From contig CAINDA010000035.1 in the NCBI GenBank assembly GCA_903847205.1, positions 1-64,000 of the forward strand: a stretch of DNA of 64,000 nucleotides, in the 5' to 3' direction. Positions 40,675-49,734 of the stretch are shown piece by piece. The stretch comes from an uncultured Bacteroidota bacterium. Lineage in GTDB: Bacteria; Bacteroidota; Bacteroidia; 2-12-FULL-35-15. Made by a program: the position numbers and the translations under genes. Under the pieces are notes generated by a model that worked only from the letters and a program-made list of their open reading frames with translations, ran no database searches and was not told the origin of the DNA. Each line of letters starts with the position of its first letter. Within the stretch, counting starts at the first letter, position 1.

Positions 40675-41853
40675 TTAAGACCTCGTACTGATCAGCTGGC
40701 GTTTGTGCTGTACATCATCAATAACTACTTTGCTGATAATCTCATGCATAATTTCTGTAGTGCCTGCTCCAACTGATAAAAGACGCATATCACGCAATGC
40801 ACGGGCTATGCCGTAATCTTCCATATATCCCCAGCCACCATGTATCTGTAATGCGTCGTTTAAAACTTTAAAAGATTCCTCGCCTACAAAGGCTTTTGCC
40901 ATGGATATTATTAATGCGGCCTCAGGTCCTTTTTCGATAAACTCGCTTACTGCGCGGTAAGAGAAGGAACGGCAGGCTTCAACAGTTATAGTCATCTGAG
41001 CAAGCTTGTGGCGGAGCACTTGAAATTTTTCAATCGGCTTGCCGAATGCTTCTCTTTCTTTCATATACTTTTTGGATTTTCCTACCGCCCAATCTGCAGC
41101 AGATGTTCCATTGATAGCAGCTATTAAACGTTCTTCCTGAAAGTTATTCATGATGTAATAGAAGCCGGCATTTTCTTTTCCGATCAAAGCCGATTTAGGC
41201 ACTTTGCAATTTTCGAAAAACAACTGCCCTGTATCTGAAGTATGCATGCCCAGCTTGTTGTGGACTGGTATAGCTGAGAACCCCACAATTGCGGTATCAA
41301 ATAAAAGCAGGCTGAGATTGTGCCCTTCGCCTGTCCGCACTGCCAGCACTATGAAATCAGCCATTGTGCCATTGGTGATAAACATTTTAGAACCGTTCAC
41401 TAAGTAATGATCGCCCATATCTTTCGCCGTGGTTTTTATACCGCCAACATCGGAACCTGCACAAGCTTCAGTAATTCCAAGCGCCGCAATTTTTTCGCCT
41501 TTTAACGCAGGGACAAGATAATTTTGTTTTTGCTCTTCTGTGCCTAATGCATTAATCAATGGCAATGGCAAATAGGTATGTGCAAAAAACGACATTGCCA
41601 AACCGCCGACATTGGTATGCGCTAACTCTTCGGCAACAACTACTGCCGACCATAAATCCATTCCGCTGCCGCCATACTTTACCGGGAAGCTTACACCGAA
41701 AAAGCCCTGTTCGCCCATTTTTCTGAATGTTGCGCGGTCGCAGATTTTATTTTTTTCCCATTCTTCAACATGGGGCGCAATTTCTTTTTCTATAAATTGT
41801 CTGAAGGAAGTTCTGAGCATTTCATGCTCTTCGGTGAATGGGTTTGTGTTCAT
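40675..41853 (-). CDS. Acyl-CoA dehydrogenase (long-chain / isovaleryl type)
   Basis: A 392-residue FAD flavoprotein of beta-oxidation or branched-chain acyl-CoA catabolism. FAD- and substrate-binding motifs are seen: GITEACAGSDVGGIKTTA, MFITNGTMADFIVL, REAFGKPIEKFQVLRHKLA, and ALQIHGGWGYMEDYGIARALRD. The IYEGT position that carries the catalytic Glu in short- and medium-chain enzymes reads VGAGT here, while helix G contains QEERLIAA (Glu241), the position used by LCAD and isovaleryl-CoA dehydrogenase. It therefore should be active with long or branched substrates. An SDR of DECR type lies downstream. Confidence 0.92.
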   Translation of the reverse strand: MNTNPFTEEHEMLRTSFRQFIEKEIAPHVEEWEKNKICDRATFRKMGEQGFFGVSFPVKYGGSGMDLWSAVVVAEELAHTNVGGLAMSFFAHTYLPLPLINALGTEEQKQNYLVPALKGEKIAALGITEACAGSDVGGIKTTAKDMGDHYLVNGSKMFITNGTMADFIVLAVRTGEGHNLSLLLFDTAIVGFSAIPVHNKLGMHTSDTGQLFFENCKVPKSALIGKENAGFYYIMNNFQEERLIAAINGTSAADWAVGKSKKYMKEREAFGKPIEKFQVLRHKLAQMTITVEACRSFSYRAVSEFIEKGPEAALIISMAKAFVGEESFKVLNDALQIHGGWGYMEDYGIARALRDMRLLSVGAGTTEIMHEIISKVVIDDVQHKRQLISTRS

Positions 41854-41903
41854 GTGGTTTTGTTTTATTTATGATGTTAACGTTATCCGAACGCCTCATT
41901 GCA

Positions 41904-42608
41904 CTATTGGCTGGCCCGCAGCGTACTATAAAAATTGTTCAATGAAGGTACTCTTTTTACAACGATTGACTCTTTCCAAATTTGAGGCTCTTCTAAAAAT
42001 ATATACTGCATATTATTGGGAATCGTCTCAAAATTAAAACCATTTCCATCTTTAAATTGAATTCTCCCGGAAATAAATTGCGGACTAATTCCATTAAACT
42101 CATAGTAGGCCTCTTTTTGATTCAAAATATGAGGAATTGCAGACATTGTTTTTGATAAAGAGCTGTTACTTTTAAATAGTACCAAATTGTTCGCTTCGAA
42201 TTTAATTGTTATTATTTCAAGGTCATACCATAATGGCCCTCCGTGCCTTTCTGTGTATCTAATAAGAGGCAGGCTTTCATATTCCGCGTTGATTATGTAT
42301 TTATTTAGTAATTCGTTTTCTAAATATTTTTTTGACTCTTTGGTAATTTCATAGTGACTCATCAATTCTTCTCTTAACGCTGAATCGTTTAGTAACATTC
42401 CAAAACTGCCGACAAATTCTTCTCTTATAAGTTCAAATAAATCTTCGAAAGTGCAATCTGCTTTTTGATATTTAAGCATTAATTTTTCAATACGTATTAT
42501 TTGCTCATCTAGTGTGGCAACCTCAATATAAGCATTTACAGCCTCCTCTTTTATTCTATTAAGGGACTTTATTATTTGCTGAACTGTATTTTGTAGTTGA
42601 AGATTCAT
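41904..42608 (-). CDS. Protein of unknown function
   Basis: A 234-residue protein without signal peptide or membrane helix. Residues 1-55 are helical and probably coiled (QNTVQQIIKSLNRIKEEAVN, LDEQIIRIEKLML); the C-terminal half is mixed alpha-beta with WYDLEIITIKFEANNLVLFK and IQFKDGNGFNFETIP. I recognise no family. Its ATG overlaps the stop of a 37-codon ORF by four bases (ATGA), and the pair follows a TATATTTG element, so the two are probably one unit. Confidence 0.7.
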   Translation of the reverse strand: MNLQLQNTVQQIIKSLNRIKEEAVNAYIEVATLDEQIIRIEKLMLKYQKADCTFEDLFELIREEFVGSFGMLLNDSALREELMSHYEITKESKKYLENELLNKYIINAEYESLPLIRYTERHGGPLWYDLEIITIKFEANNLVLFKSNSSLSKTMSAIPHILNQKEAYYEFNGISPQFISGRIQFKDGNGFNFETIPNNMQYIFLEEPQIWKESIVVKRVPSLNNFYSTLRASQ

Positions 42609-42718
42609 TTTTTTATTGCCAGCATAGAATGTGAATATTTTTTTTCTTTAATTAGGTCAAGATGCTCGTTAAATAAGAGGAGCGGGATGTTCGGCTTAAC
42701 GGGGCGATTTTCTTTCAT
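42605..42718 (-). CDS. Small 37-residue ORF, probably leaderless and coupled
   Basis: ATG at 42716-42718 opens a frame coding MKENRPVKPNIPLLLFNE followed by HLDLIKEKKYSHSMLAIKK, ending in a TGA that overlaps the ATG of the unknown gene 41904-42608 as ATGA. A TATATTTG element ends one base before the start codon. Codon composition is ordinary and the position is gene-like. The peptide is basic, without a signal. It could be a leader peptide or a small partner of the following protein; function unknown. Confidence 0.5.
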   Translation of the reverse strand: MKENRPVKPNIPLLLFNEHLDLIKEKKYSHSMLAIKK

Positions 42719-42719
42719 A

Positions 42720-42727
42720 CAAATATA
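42720..42727 (-). promoter_or_regulatory. Candidate -7 element TATATTTG abutting an ATG
   Basis: Exact TAnnTTTG match on the minus strand, one base before the ATG at 42718. If it is used, the transcript starts at or just after this ATG, giving either a leaderless mRNA or one whose first codon is the ATG of the downstream gene. Confidence 0.45.
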
Positions 42728-42740
42728 CCTAATCGCAGTT

Positions 42741-43649
42741 CTACTTTTTTGCAGGCATCAAAATAATCTCCACACGCCTGTTTTTTTCCTGCCCTTCTTT
42801 GGTATCATTGCTAAATAGTGGGTTGCTCTCTCCAAAGCCCAGGGCCTCTATTTTGTATGCTTTAGCCGACAATTTCTGTTTCAAAAAGTTTTTAACAGCT
42901 GTTGCTCTTGCAAGTGAAAGGTTTTTATTTACTTCTGAAGTTCCAATGCTATCGGTATAGCCGGCTACTATAATTTCGGCAATTGCCGTATTATTAATTT
43001 CTTTCACAAGATTATTTAATGATTCTTTTGCTTCAGCCTTTAAAACGGATTCGTTAAAGTTGAATAAAACACTTCCAGTAAAAGACAATCGTTTGGCTGA
43101 ACCTATTGCTGCAACGGCGTCTATGTCGGCTCCCGGCCAGCTTCCTTTGCAGGCGGTTTTGAGATCAATAAGGCGCACATAATTAAAAACATCGCCCGGC
43201 TTTGTAAAAGTTTCAATATCTATTTCCGATTCAGCACCTTTAATTTCTCCGATAGAAATCCAGTTTACGCCGTCTTTTGAAATTGCCAGATTTGTTGACT
43301 CAATATATTTTCCCATTTCAAAAACCAGCAAATCGGGACCGTCAATATTAACTAATGCATTATCGGTGAATTTAAGAATGAGAGTTCCGCCGCATCCTAA
43401 GGAAACAAAACCATTGGTACCGCCGTCGAAATCAGGTATTCCAAGGCTTGCAGCAGGATTTGATGCCTGTGCTATTGCTGCGGGATTCCCCATGGTAAAT
43501 GATACTACTTCATCGGCAAAAGATTTATCGCCCAAAGGCAGATACACTTTTTTGCCATGGCCGTCGTCGTAACTCTTGCCGGCTTCTTGTGCATGAGTAT
43601 CAAATGAAATCAGAAGGATGAGGAATGAAATAATTACTCTACAAATCAT
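42741..43649 (-). CDS. OmpA family cell-envelope protein
   Basis: A 302-residue exported protein. Signal peptide 1-20 (ends DTHAQ). Residues 25-185 form a lectin-like or cell-surface domain (GNPAAIAQASNPAASLGIPD, LGCGGTLILKFTDNAL, WISIGEIKGAESEIDI, DIDAVAAIG), seen in other exported bacterial proteins. Residues 190-300 are an OmpA-C peptidoglycan-binding domain with FNFNESVLK, AGYTDSIGTSEVNKNLSLAR and EKNRRVEI. The protein should bind the cell wall from the periplasm. No operon partner is obvious. Confidence 0.88.
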   Translation of the reverse strand: MICRVIISFLILLISFDTHAQEAGKSYDDGHGKKVYLPLGDKSFADEVVSFTMGNPAAIAQASNPAASLGIPDFDGGTNGFVSLGCGGTLILKFTDNALVNIDGPDLLVFEMGKYIESTNLAISKDGVNWISIGEIKGAESEIDIETFTKPGDVFNYVRLIDLKTACKGSWPGADIDAVAAIGSAKRLSFTGSVLFNFNESVLKAEAKESLNNLVKEINNTAIAEIIVAGYTDSIGTSEVNKNLSLARATAVKNFLKQKLSAKAYKIEALGFGESNPLFSNDTKEGQEKNRRVEIILMPAKK

Positions 43650-43798
43650 TGAGATAAAGTTAATTTATTTTTTCAGAGAAAATCAAAATAAATTAACCTC
43701 CGAATTACCTCATGCAAATGGTAGGATTCTGAAATGAGCCATTGGGTTTGATCCCAGACAAACATGTTTAAATTATTTTCTTGCGGATAAAATGATTT

Positions 43799-45688
43799 TT
43801 AGTAGGAAGCTGACGGAAGTACAATCTTTGAAGCATATATTGTATTTCTATAAACATGAATTTTAGTGCCGTTGGGAGTTACCTCTTTATAATGATCTTT
43901 ATCTTCGCAGCTGATAGCTACTCTTACTGAATGACCTTTTTTAAATAAAAAGGAGGTAGGCAGCAGATCGAATTCAAGTTTGGCTATTTCACCGTGCTTC
44001 AAAGGCGCTGCACTGCTTTTTCGGTAAGTATATTGCGGCACTAAATCTTTATAACCCAGGTTTCCCAGGCTGTTCCGGTGAATTGCCCTGAATAAACCTT
44101 CGCTGATGTAATGCACTTCTCCCTTTTCATCAACATCTTCGAGGTAAACAAAAAATCCTGCATCAGTAGTATCAGCATCAATATACAGTGTAATCAGGGG
44201 ATGACCGGTAACTTCCATGTCATTCTCCAATTTTTTAGTAGTGTAACAAAGCAGCTTGTTGTCTCTTTGGGTGCGGGAATCATACATATTGCCGGATTTT
44301 AATCTGAACACCAATGATTCGGATCTTGTATTGTGTCCCGTACCTACGGAGGTATCTGCAATATAGGTATCGAACCCTGAAGACTGGCTTTGAGGCTGGG
44401 CAGCCAATTCATTATTCGGATAAAAATAAAATGAACGGTCTGTTAAGCCCACAGGAGGCCATGATACAGCGGTTTTCCATTTGTCTTCTCCCATTGTAAA
44501 ATAGTGAACAGGAGGTTCTTTATCCAAACCGTTTTGTTTCTTTTTTAAGTGGAAATCAAAAAATTTCAAAACCTCCGCCATCCTGTCAAAGGTGCATGCA
44601 CTCTGCTCATAGGGACAGCAGTTATATACGCTGCCATGATCCCAGGGGCCAATGATTAATTTATTCTGGCTGCCTTTTAAATTATTAAACAAGCGTGCAG
44701 AGCCCAAGGCAAAAGAACCGTCAAACCAGCCAGTATAAAGACATATAGGCACATTGGCAGCATTGATATTACTAATCAGAGTATGCAGGCTGAGTTCATC
44801 AATTGACTGAATACTTTTATCCAAAGGCGCATCATCCCTGTAATTAATCTGGTTGGTCTGTTCATAGATATTAAAGTTTGCAGCGTGTTCTTTCACTGCC
44901 TGCCTTAAAAGTTTTCTTCCGTTTTTCTGCACTGGAGTTACTCCTTTTATAATAAAGTTTTTTGTGCGGGTGGAGAGGTTAAAATTATCCTTATCAAGTG
45001 CAGCGCACATTTCCCCGAATGCTTTTACAAAATACTGGTTGTAAATCCCTCCCGGAAAAATCATTTCATCGTAAAAATCCATACCTGTATAAAGCGACAT
45101 CACTGCCTTAATATTAGGATGTTTATCAGCCAGTAAAAATTCTGCGGCCATACCTGTATAAGAGGCTCCCAAAAGCGCCACATTGCTGTCGGACCAGTCT
45201 TGCTTCACAATCCAGTCCATTATTTCATCTCCATCTTTCGTTTGTTCTTTTGGAAAAGGATTCGTCTGCCTGCCGAATGAAGCTCCTGTACCTCTAACAT
45301 CAATGTTCACAACAGCATAGCGGTTCAGAACTAACTGCTTAATTATTTTATTGTACATATCAAAAAACCTGGTGTTAAAAACACTCACAGGCCAGCGCAG
45401 TTCAAGTGAACGCCAATATCTTGTCTGGTGAAAAACCGTCGGCAGTTTTTCTCCTTTTTTTAAATCTTTCGGCAAATGAAGTGTTACAGCAATTTTTTCG
45501 CCGTCTCGCATGGTTAAATAAAAAGAAGTAGTTTTTATTTCTTTGTCGCTGCCTTCTGCCTTATAGGTGTATGGAGTGGGATCAGAAGCCGGCGGATGAT
45601 CACCCATTTTATTTTTCAGACCTCCTGATGTCAGGATAACCACACTCAACAAGGTGCAGGAAATGATAAAATTTTTCTTTAGTTTCAA
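43799..45688 (-). CDS. CocE/NonD family hydrolase (X-Pro dipeptidyl-peptidase-like)
   Basis: A 629-residue exported hydrolase. The N-terminus has a signal-like segment (LKKNFIISCTLLSVVILT). The S15-type alpha/beta hydrolase core (about 50-370) includes NIDVRGTGASFGRQ, the nucleophile elbow LGASYTGMAAEF with Ser176, the Asp region LYTGWFDGSFALG and the His region IGPWDHGS. The C-terminal domain (about 400-625) is the galactose-binding-like PepX_C domain (YLEDVDEKGEVHYISEG, GHSVRVAISCED). Substrate may be a peptide, ester or beta-lactam-type compound. Only a TTG at 45686-45688 fits the signal peptide, so that start is taken. Confidence 0.88.
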   Translation of the reverse strand: MKLKKNFIISCTLLSVVILTSGGLKNKMGDHPPASDPTPYTYKAEGSDKEIKTTSFYLTMRDGEKIAVTLHLPKDLKKGEKLPTVFHQTRYWRSLELRWPVSVFNTRFFDMYNKIIKQLVLNRYAVVNIDVRGTGASFGRQTNPFPKEQTKDGDEIMDWIVKQDWSDSNVALLGASYTGMAAEFLLADKHPNIKAVMSLYTGMDFYDEMIFPGGIYNQYFVKAFGEMCAALDKDNFNLSTRTKNFIIKGVTPVQKNGRKLLRQAVKEHAANFNIYEQTNQINYRDDAPLDKSIQSIDELSLHTLISNINAANVPICLYTGWFDGSFALGSARLFNNLKGSQNKLIIGPWDHGSVYNCCPYEQSACTFDRMAEVLKFFDFHLKKKQNGLDKEPPVHYFTMGEDKWKTAVSWPPVGLTDRSFYFYPNNELAAQPQSQSSGFDTYIADTSVGTGHNTRSESLVFRLKSGNMYDSRTQRDNKLLCYTTKKLENDMEVTGHPLITLYIDADTTDAGFFVYLEDVDEKGEVHYISEGLFRAIHRNSLGNLGYKDLVPQYTYRKSSAAPLKHGEIAKLEFDLLPTSFLFKKGHSVRVAISCEDKDHYKEVTPNGTKIHVYRNTIYASKIVLPSASY

Positions 45689-45733
45689 TTGGTTTTTTAT
45701 AATGTATTAGACTTAATGCTTTTCGCGGATTGC

Positions 45734-45764
45734 AAAACCTGACAGGTTTTAAAAACCTATCAGG
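45734..45764. repeat. Inverted repeat CCTGACAGGTTTT / AAAACCTATCAGG
   Basis: A 13-base stem with one mismatch in the spacer downstream of tyrS. On the minus strand it is followed by TTTTGC, so it could terminate tyrS. The palindrome CCTGACAGG-type word is also commonly dispersed in Bacteroidota genomes. Confidence 0.5.
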
Positions 45765-45801
45765 ATTCAGATATTTTTTTGCTCCAATAGAATGTAAATA
45801 A

Positions 45802-47085
45802 TTAAACGGCTTTAATCACGTAATAATTTTTTTTGCCTTTCTGCACCAAAATATATTTATCATTGATCAAATGCTCTGAGCTGATTTTTAATTCTACATC
45901 CTCTATTTTTGATTTATTAACAGCCACTCCCCCGCCCTGTATCATTTTTCTAGCTTCGCCTTTCGAAGGAAACATTTTTGTTTTTTCGGCAGTAAAATCA
46001 ACTATAGAAATTCCTGCTTCAATTTCGGCCATTGAAATTTCGAACTGCTCAACACCTTCAAACACGCTGAAAAAATCGTCTTCAGATAATTTTCTTAAGC
46101 TTTCGGCAGTGCCTTTTCCAAATAATATTTCTGATGCTTCGAGCGCTGCATTATAATCGGCTTCGGAATGCACGCGGATTGTAATATCTTTTGCCAGTGC
46201 CTTCTGTAATATACGCAGATGAGGCGCTGCTGTGTGTTCAGCTTCCAGCTTTTCAATTTCCACTTTTGTAAATAAAGTAAAAATGCGGATATAATTTTTT
46301 ACATCCTCATCACTTGCATTCAGCCAAAATTGGTAAAATTTATAAGGTGATGTTTTTGCCCTGTCGAGCCAGACATTGCCGCTTTCGCTTTTGCCGAATT
46401 TAGTGCCGTCAGCTTTTTTAATCAATGGCGTTGTAAGTGCGTATGCTTCTCCGCTAGCCTTACGGCGGATTAATTCAGTACCAGTAACAATATTTCCCCA
46501 CTGATCAGAACCGCCCATCTGAAGTTTTACTTTATTATTTTTCCATAAATAATAAAAATCGTATCCCTGCACAAGCTGATAACTGAACTCTGTAAAACTC
46601 ATTCCGTTTTCTAAACGGCTTTTTACCGAATCCTTTGCCAGCATGTAGTTTACACTGATGTGTTTACCTATATCACGTATGAATTCCAAAAAGCTGAAAC
46701 CTTTAAACCAATCGTAATTATTCACTATTTCAGCAGCATTTTCGCCGCATTTAAAATCCAAAAATTTCTCAAGCTGCTTGCGCTGACAGGCTAAATTATG
46801 ATTCAATGTTGTTTCATCCAGGAGGTTTCTTTCGGCGGATTTTCCAGAAGGATCGCCAACCATGCCGGTTGCTCCGCCAACCAGCGCCATAGGCTTATGT
46901 CCTGCTTGCTGCAAATGCAACAGGGTCATAATCTGCACCATGTTGCCTACGCCTAAAGAATCAGAAGTAGGGTCAAAACCAATGTAGCCGGTCACCATTT
47001 CTTTATTCAATAAATCTTCGGTACCCGGCATAATATCGTGCAGCATGCCTCGCCATTTTAATTCTTCAACAAAATTTTTTCTCAT
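45802..47085 (-). CDS. tyrS: Tyrosyl-tRNA synthetase with altered HIGH motif
   Basis: A 427-residue class I synthetase. The catalytic domain (1-320) has [15 protein letters not shown], then [20 protein letters not shown], tyrosine-pocket residues in [14 protein letters not shown] and [20 protein letters not shown], and the KMSKS-loop equivalent KFGKS. The C-terminal S4 RNA-binding domain (about 360-427) contains [20 protein letters not shown]. The HIGH motif, normally H45-x-G-H/N48, reads G45-V-G-N48 with Thr40 kept. The frame is open to a TTG at 47106 inside the promoter element; the ATG at 47085 matches the family start. A single housekeeping copy is expected, so it should be functional. 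Confidence 0.93.
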   Translation of the reverse strand: MRKNFVEELKWRGMLHDIMPGTEDLLNKEMVTGYIGFDPTSDSLGVGNMVQIMTLLHLQQAGHKPMALVGGATGMVGDPSGKSAERNLLDETTLNHNLACQRKQLEKFLDFKCGENAAEIVNNYDWFKGFSFLEFIRDIGKHISVNYMLAKDSVKSRLENGMSFTEFSYQLVQGYDFYYLWKNNKVKLQMGGSDQWGNIVTGTELIRRKASGEAYALTTPLIKKADGTKFGKSESGNVWLDRAKTSPYKFYQFWLNASDEDVKNYIRIFTLFTKVEIEKLEAEHTAAPHLRILQKALAKDITIRVHSEADYNAALEASEILFGKGTAESLRKLSEDDFFSVFEGVEQFEISMAEIEAGISIVDFTAEKTKMFPSKGEARKMIQGGGVAVNKSKIEDVELKISSEHLINDKYILVQKGKKNYYVIKAV

Positions 47086-47103
47086 TTTTTTATTTCTGGG
47101 GAA

Positions 47104-47111
47104 CAAAGATA
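47104..47111 (-). promoter_or_regulatory. Candidate -7 element TATCTTTG for tyrS
   Basis: Exact TAnnTTTG match on the minus strand, 18 bases before the tyrS ATG. Confidence 0.5.
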
Positions 47112-47190
47112 ATAAATTGCCAGGCCAATTACGAACGATAACAGCGATAACTAATTCTGGAAAATTCAGGATGCGCGGGACTTAAATTAA

Positions 47191-48258
47191 ATGAGTAAAT
47201 TCGCAATGCTAAAAAACGAAAACGTGATCTTAGTAACAGGAGGAACAGGATTAGCCGGCACACATCTATTATACGATTTATGTAAATCGGGTAAGCGCAT
47301 ACGCGTCCTAAAACGCAGCCGCAGCAATACAGACAATGTAAAAAAAGTATTTTCATATTATACTTCCGACCCTGATCAGCTGCTGAAAAATATTGAATGG
47401 GTAGATGCCTATCTGCTTGACGTTTACTCTTTAATTGATGCAATGGATGGCGTTACGGAAGTATATCACTGCGCTGCTATGGTTTCATTTGAGCCGAAGG
47501 ACGAAGAGGCGATGATGAAAATAAATATTGAGGGAACGGCCAATATGGTAAATGCCGCAATGGAAAAAGGAATCAAAAAATTCTGCCACATCAGCTCCAT
47601 CGCCACAATAGGGCGTGATGAACATTCGCCAGTTTCTTCTGAAGAACAATTTTGGAAATCATCGCCTGACCATTCAAATTACGCCTTAAGTAAATATGCT
47701 GCTGAACGTGAAGTATGGCGGGCTTCAGAAGAAGGTTTGGATGTTGTAATTGTAAATCCCTCATTAATTCTGGGTGCATGCAGCTGGCAGCAGAGCAGCG
47801 GTACTTTGTTTGCGACCGGATATAAGGGCATTAAATATTATACTGAAGGAGTTAACGGTTTTGTTGATGTACGTGATGTTTCCGCAATCATGATCCTGTT
47901 AATGGAAAGTGAAATTAAAAATCAGCGTTACATACTCAATTCGGAAAACATGCCTTACAAAGATTTTTTTGATTTGATGAACATAGAATTCGGCAGACCT
48001 AAGGCCGGTATAAAAGCAGGAAAAGCTTTGAGCAGTTTTGCCTGGAGAGCAGAAAAAATAAAAAGCATGATTACCGGCGCAGCGCCTATGATCACAAAAG
48101 AAACAGCAAATTCCTCACAGCGGATCAGTTGCTTTTCAAATCAAAAAATTCTGAAAGTTTTCCCTGATTATAAATTTATAACTATTGATCAGTCGGTAAA
48201 AGACACTTGTAAATTATTTAAGAGGGATCTAAGCCCCGCTTTAAATCGGCCATTATAA
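47191..48258 (+). CDS. NAD-dependent epimerase/dehydratase family protein
   Basis: A 355-residue extended short-chain dehydrogenase. The Rossmann motif is VTGGTGLAGTHLLYDL (TGxxGxxG, about residues 15-30), with RVLKRSRS suggesting an NADP-compatible pocket, HCAAMVSFEPKDE after strand 4, and the catalytic NYALSKYAAERE (YxxxK). Family members act on nucleotide sugars, flavonoid-like or sterol-like alcohols; this subgroup in Bacteroidota is uncharacterised. Divergent from tyrS with about 100 bases between starts; the downstream DUF4296 gene is convergent. Confidence 0.85.
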   Translation: MSKFAMLKNENVILVTGGTGLAGTHLLYDLCKSGKRIRVLKRSRSNTDNVKKVFSYYTSDPDQLLKNIEWVDAYLLDVYSLIDAMDGVTEVYHCAAMVSFEPKDEEAMMKINIEGTANMVNAAMEKGIKKFCHISSIATIGRDEHSPVSSEEQFWKSSPDHSNYALSKYAAEREVWRASEEGLDVVIVNPSLILGACSWQQSSGTLFATGYKGIKYYTEGVNGFVDVRDVSAIMILLMESEIKNQRYILNSENMPYKDFFDLMNIEFGRPKAGIKAGKALSSFAWRAEKIKSMITGAAPMITKETANSSQRISCFSNQKILKVFPDYKFITIDQSVKDTCKLFKRDLSPALNRPL

Positions 48259-48320
48259 GTTTATGCTTGGCTTCGCGCCGGTTCTTCTTTCCCGGGGAAT
48301 AAAAGGATGTGAAATTTATT

Positions 48321-48671
48321 CTATTTTTTACTTGATACTTCAGCCTGCATTTTACTTAAATCATTTAAAACAATCTGGTACAATTCGTTTAATAATACAG
48401 GATGCTGGGTGTAAAAATCTAGGCTCTCATAATACTGTTTCTGGCTTACTTTAAGTTTTTCCAAAGTGTTATATACCGCCACAGGGTTTGAAGCTGTTGT
48501 CTTATCAGCATTGAAAGTATTAGTACTCAAAGCAGCTTCCATTAAATTAACATTGAGCATAACCTCAGCCATTTTTTGTTTAGGCAAAATGTTATCTGGA
48601 ATTTTCACTTCCTTTTTCTGAGAACAGGAAAAAAGCAGTAAACATGAGAAAAACAAGGTGATTTTTTTCAT
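48321..48671 (-). CDS. DUF4296 lipoprotein
   Basis: A 116-residue lipoprotein: signal ITLFFSCLLLFSC with Cys16, then a DUF4296 domain at about 25-110 (IPDNILPKQKMAEVMLNVNL, LKVSQKQYYESLDFYTQHP). DUF4296 proteins are small lipoproteins found in nearly all Bacteroidota, often close to pyrC and polyprenol-phosphate glycosyltransferase genes, which also occur in this window (54.2 and 58.0 kb) but not adjacent. The function is unknown. Promoter element at 48692-48699. Confidence 0.88.
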   Translation of the reverse strand: MKKITLFFSCLLLFSCSQKKEVKIPDNILPKQKMAEVMLNVNLMEAALSTNTFNADKTTASNPVAVYNTLEKLKVSQKQYYESLDFYTQHPVLLNELYQIVLNDLSKMQAEVSSKK

Positions 48672-48691
48672 TTGAATTTTTTTAGACCGAG

Positions 48692-48699
48692 CAAAGTTA
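48692..48699 (-). promoter_or_regulatory. Candidate -7 element TAACTTTG
   Basis: Exact TAnnTTTG match on the minus strand, 20 bases before the DUF4296 gene ATG. Confidence 0.5.
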
Positions 48700-48781
48700 G
48701 TATAAAATTTAAATCTGTCAGAAGACTCTTCCCATACGTATTATTTTCATAAAGGGATTGAAGGGTAACAGATATTTAACT

Positions 48782-48789
48782 TATTTTTG
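48782..48789 (+). promoter_or_regulatory. Candidate -7 element TATTTTTG close to start
   Basis: Exact TAnnTTTG match ending five bases before the ATG at 48795; with the usual distance to the transcription start this gives a leaderless or nearly leaderless mRNA. It is divergent to the element at 48692-48699. Confidence 0.5.
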
Positions 48790-48794
48790 TGTTT

Positions 48795-49592
48795 ATGAGC
48801 ACATTTCAAAACAAGGTAGTTTGGATTACCGGAGCTTCATCCGGCATTGGGGAAGCATTGGCTGAATCATTTGCAGCTGAAGGAGCAAAACTTATTCTTT
48901 CCTCAAGAAGAATTGAAGAGTTACAGCGGGTGAAAAATGCACTAAAACTTCCTGATTCAAACGTGCTTATTCTGCCGTTAGATTTGGCAGACAGTTCCAA
49001 TACAGCAGCGCTTGCAAAACAGGTAATTGCAAAATTCGGAAGAATTGATATTCTCATTAATAACGGCGGTATAAGCCAGCGATCGCTGACCATAGATACT
49101 TCGCTGGAAACAGACAGGAAAATAATGGAAGTGAATTTTTTCGGAACAATAGCGCTCACCAAGAGTGTGCTGCCTTATATGATTAAACAGAAAAGCGGGC
49201 ACATAGTTACAACCAGCAGTATTGTTGGTAAATTCGGCTTTTATCTACGCTCGGCTTATTCAGCTTCAAAGCATGCTTTGCACGGTTTTTTTGAATCATT
49301 GAGGATGGAAGTTTATAATGATAATATAAAAATACTGCTCGTATGCCCCGGAAAAATACGAACCAATATTTCAATTAATGCTATAACTGGCGACGGCAAT
49401 ACCCACAGTAAGATGGATGAAAGCACTGATAACGGGTTAAGCTCAGAAGCCTGTGCACAGCAGATTTTAAGCGGGATAAAAAACAATAAAGAAGAACTAT
49501 TTATCGGAGGCAGTGATATCCGTGCTGTTTGGATGAAACGTTTTTTCCCGGGTTTGTTTTCGAAAATAATACGGAAGCAGAAAGCGGAATAA
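48795..49592 (+). CDS. Classical short-chain dehydrogenase/reductase
   Basis: A 265-residue SDR close to the DHRS7-like group. Cofactor motif TGASSGIG (about 13-20) followed by SSRRIEEL, indicating NADP(H); NNGG in place of NNAG; catalytic Ser in VTTSSIVGKFG and YSASKHALHGFFESL (YxxxK). The C-terminus ends in a basic tail. The substrate is unknown. A GTG two codons upstream overlaps the promoter element, so the ATG is chosen. The next gene, a VOC protein, is 142 bases downstream. Confidence 0.88.
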   Translation: MSTFQNKVVWITGASSGIGEALAESFAAEGAKLILSSRRIEELQRVKNALKLPDSNVLILPLDLADSSNTAALAKQVIAKFGRIDILINNGGISQRSLTIDTSLETDRKIMEVNFFGTIALTKSVLPYMIKQKSGHIVTTSSIVGKFGFYLRSAYSASKHALHGFFESLRMEVYNDNIKILLVCPGKIRTNISINAITGDGNTHSKMDESTDNGLSSEACAQQILSGIKNNKEELFIGGSDIRAVWMKRFFPGLFSKIIRKQKAE

Positions 49593-49734
49593 TATCAATT
49601 TGAAAATTTCATAATTTGAAAATATGTTAATTAAAAGTGGGACTTCATTACGATCTTAAAAATTTCGCTTTCAACATTAACCTTCAAACACCTTAAACTC
49701 ACAAACTTTTAACTTTCAAACTTTAAACTACAGA

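Noticed and set aside
40675-41853. Acyl-CoA dehydrogenase lacking its catalytic Glu
   Set aside because: The IYEGT position is VGAGT, but the LCAD/IVD-type Glu in helix G (QEERL, Glu241) is present, so the enzyme should be active.
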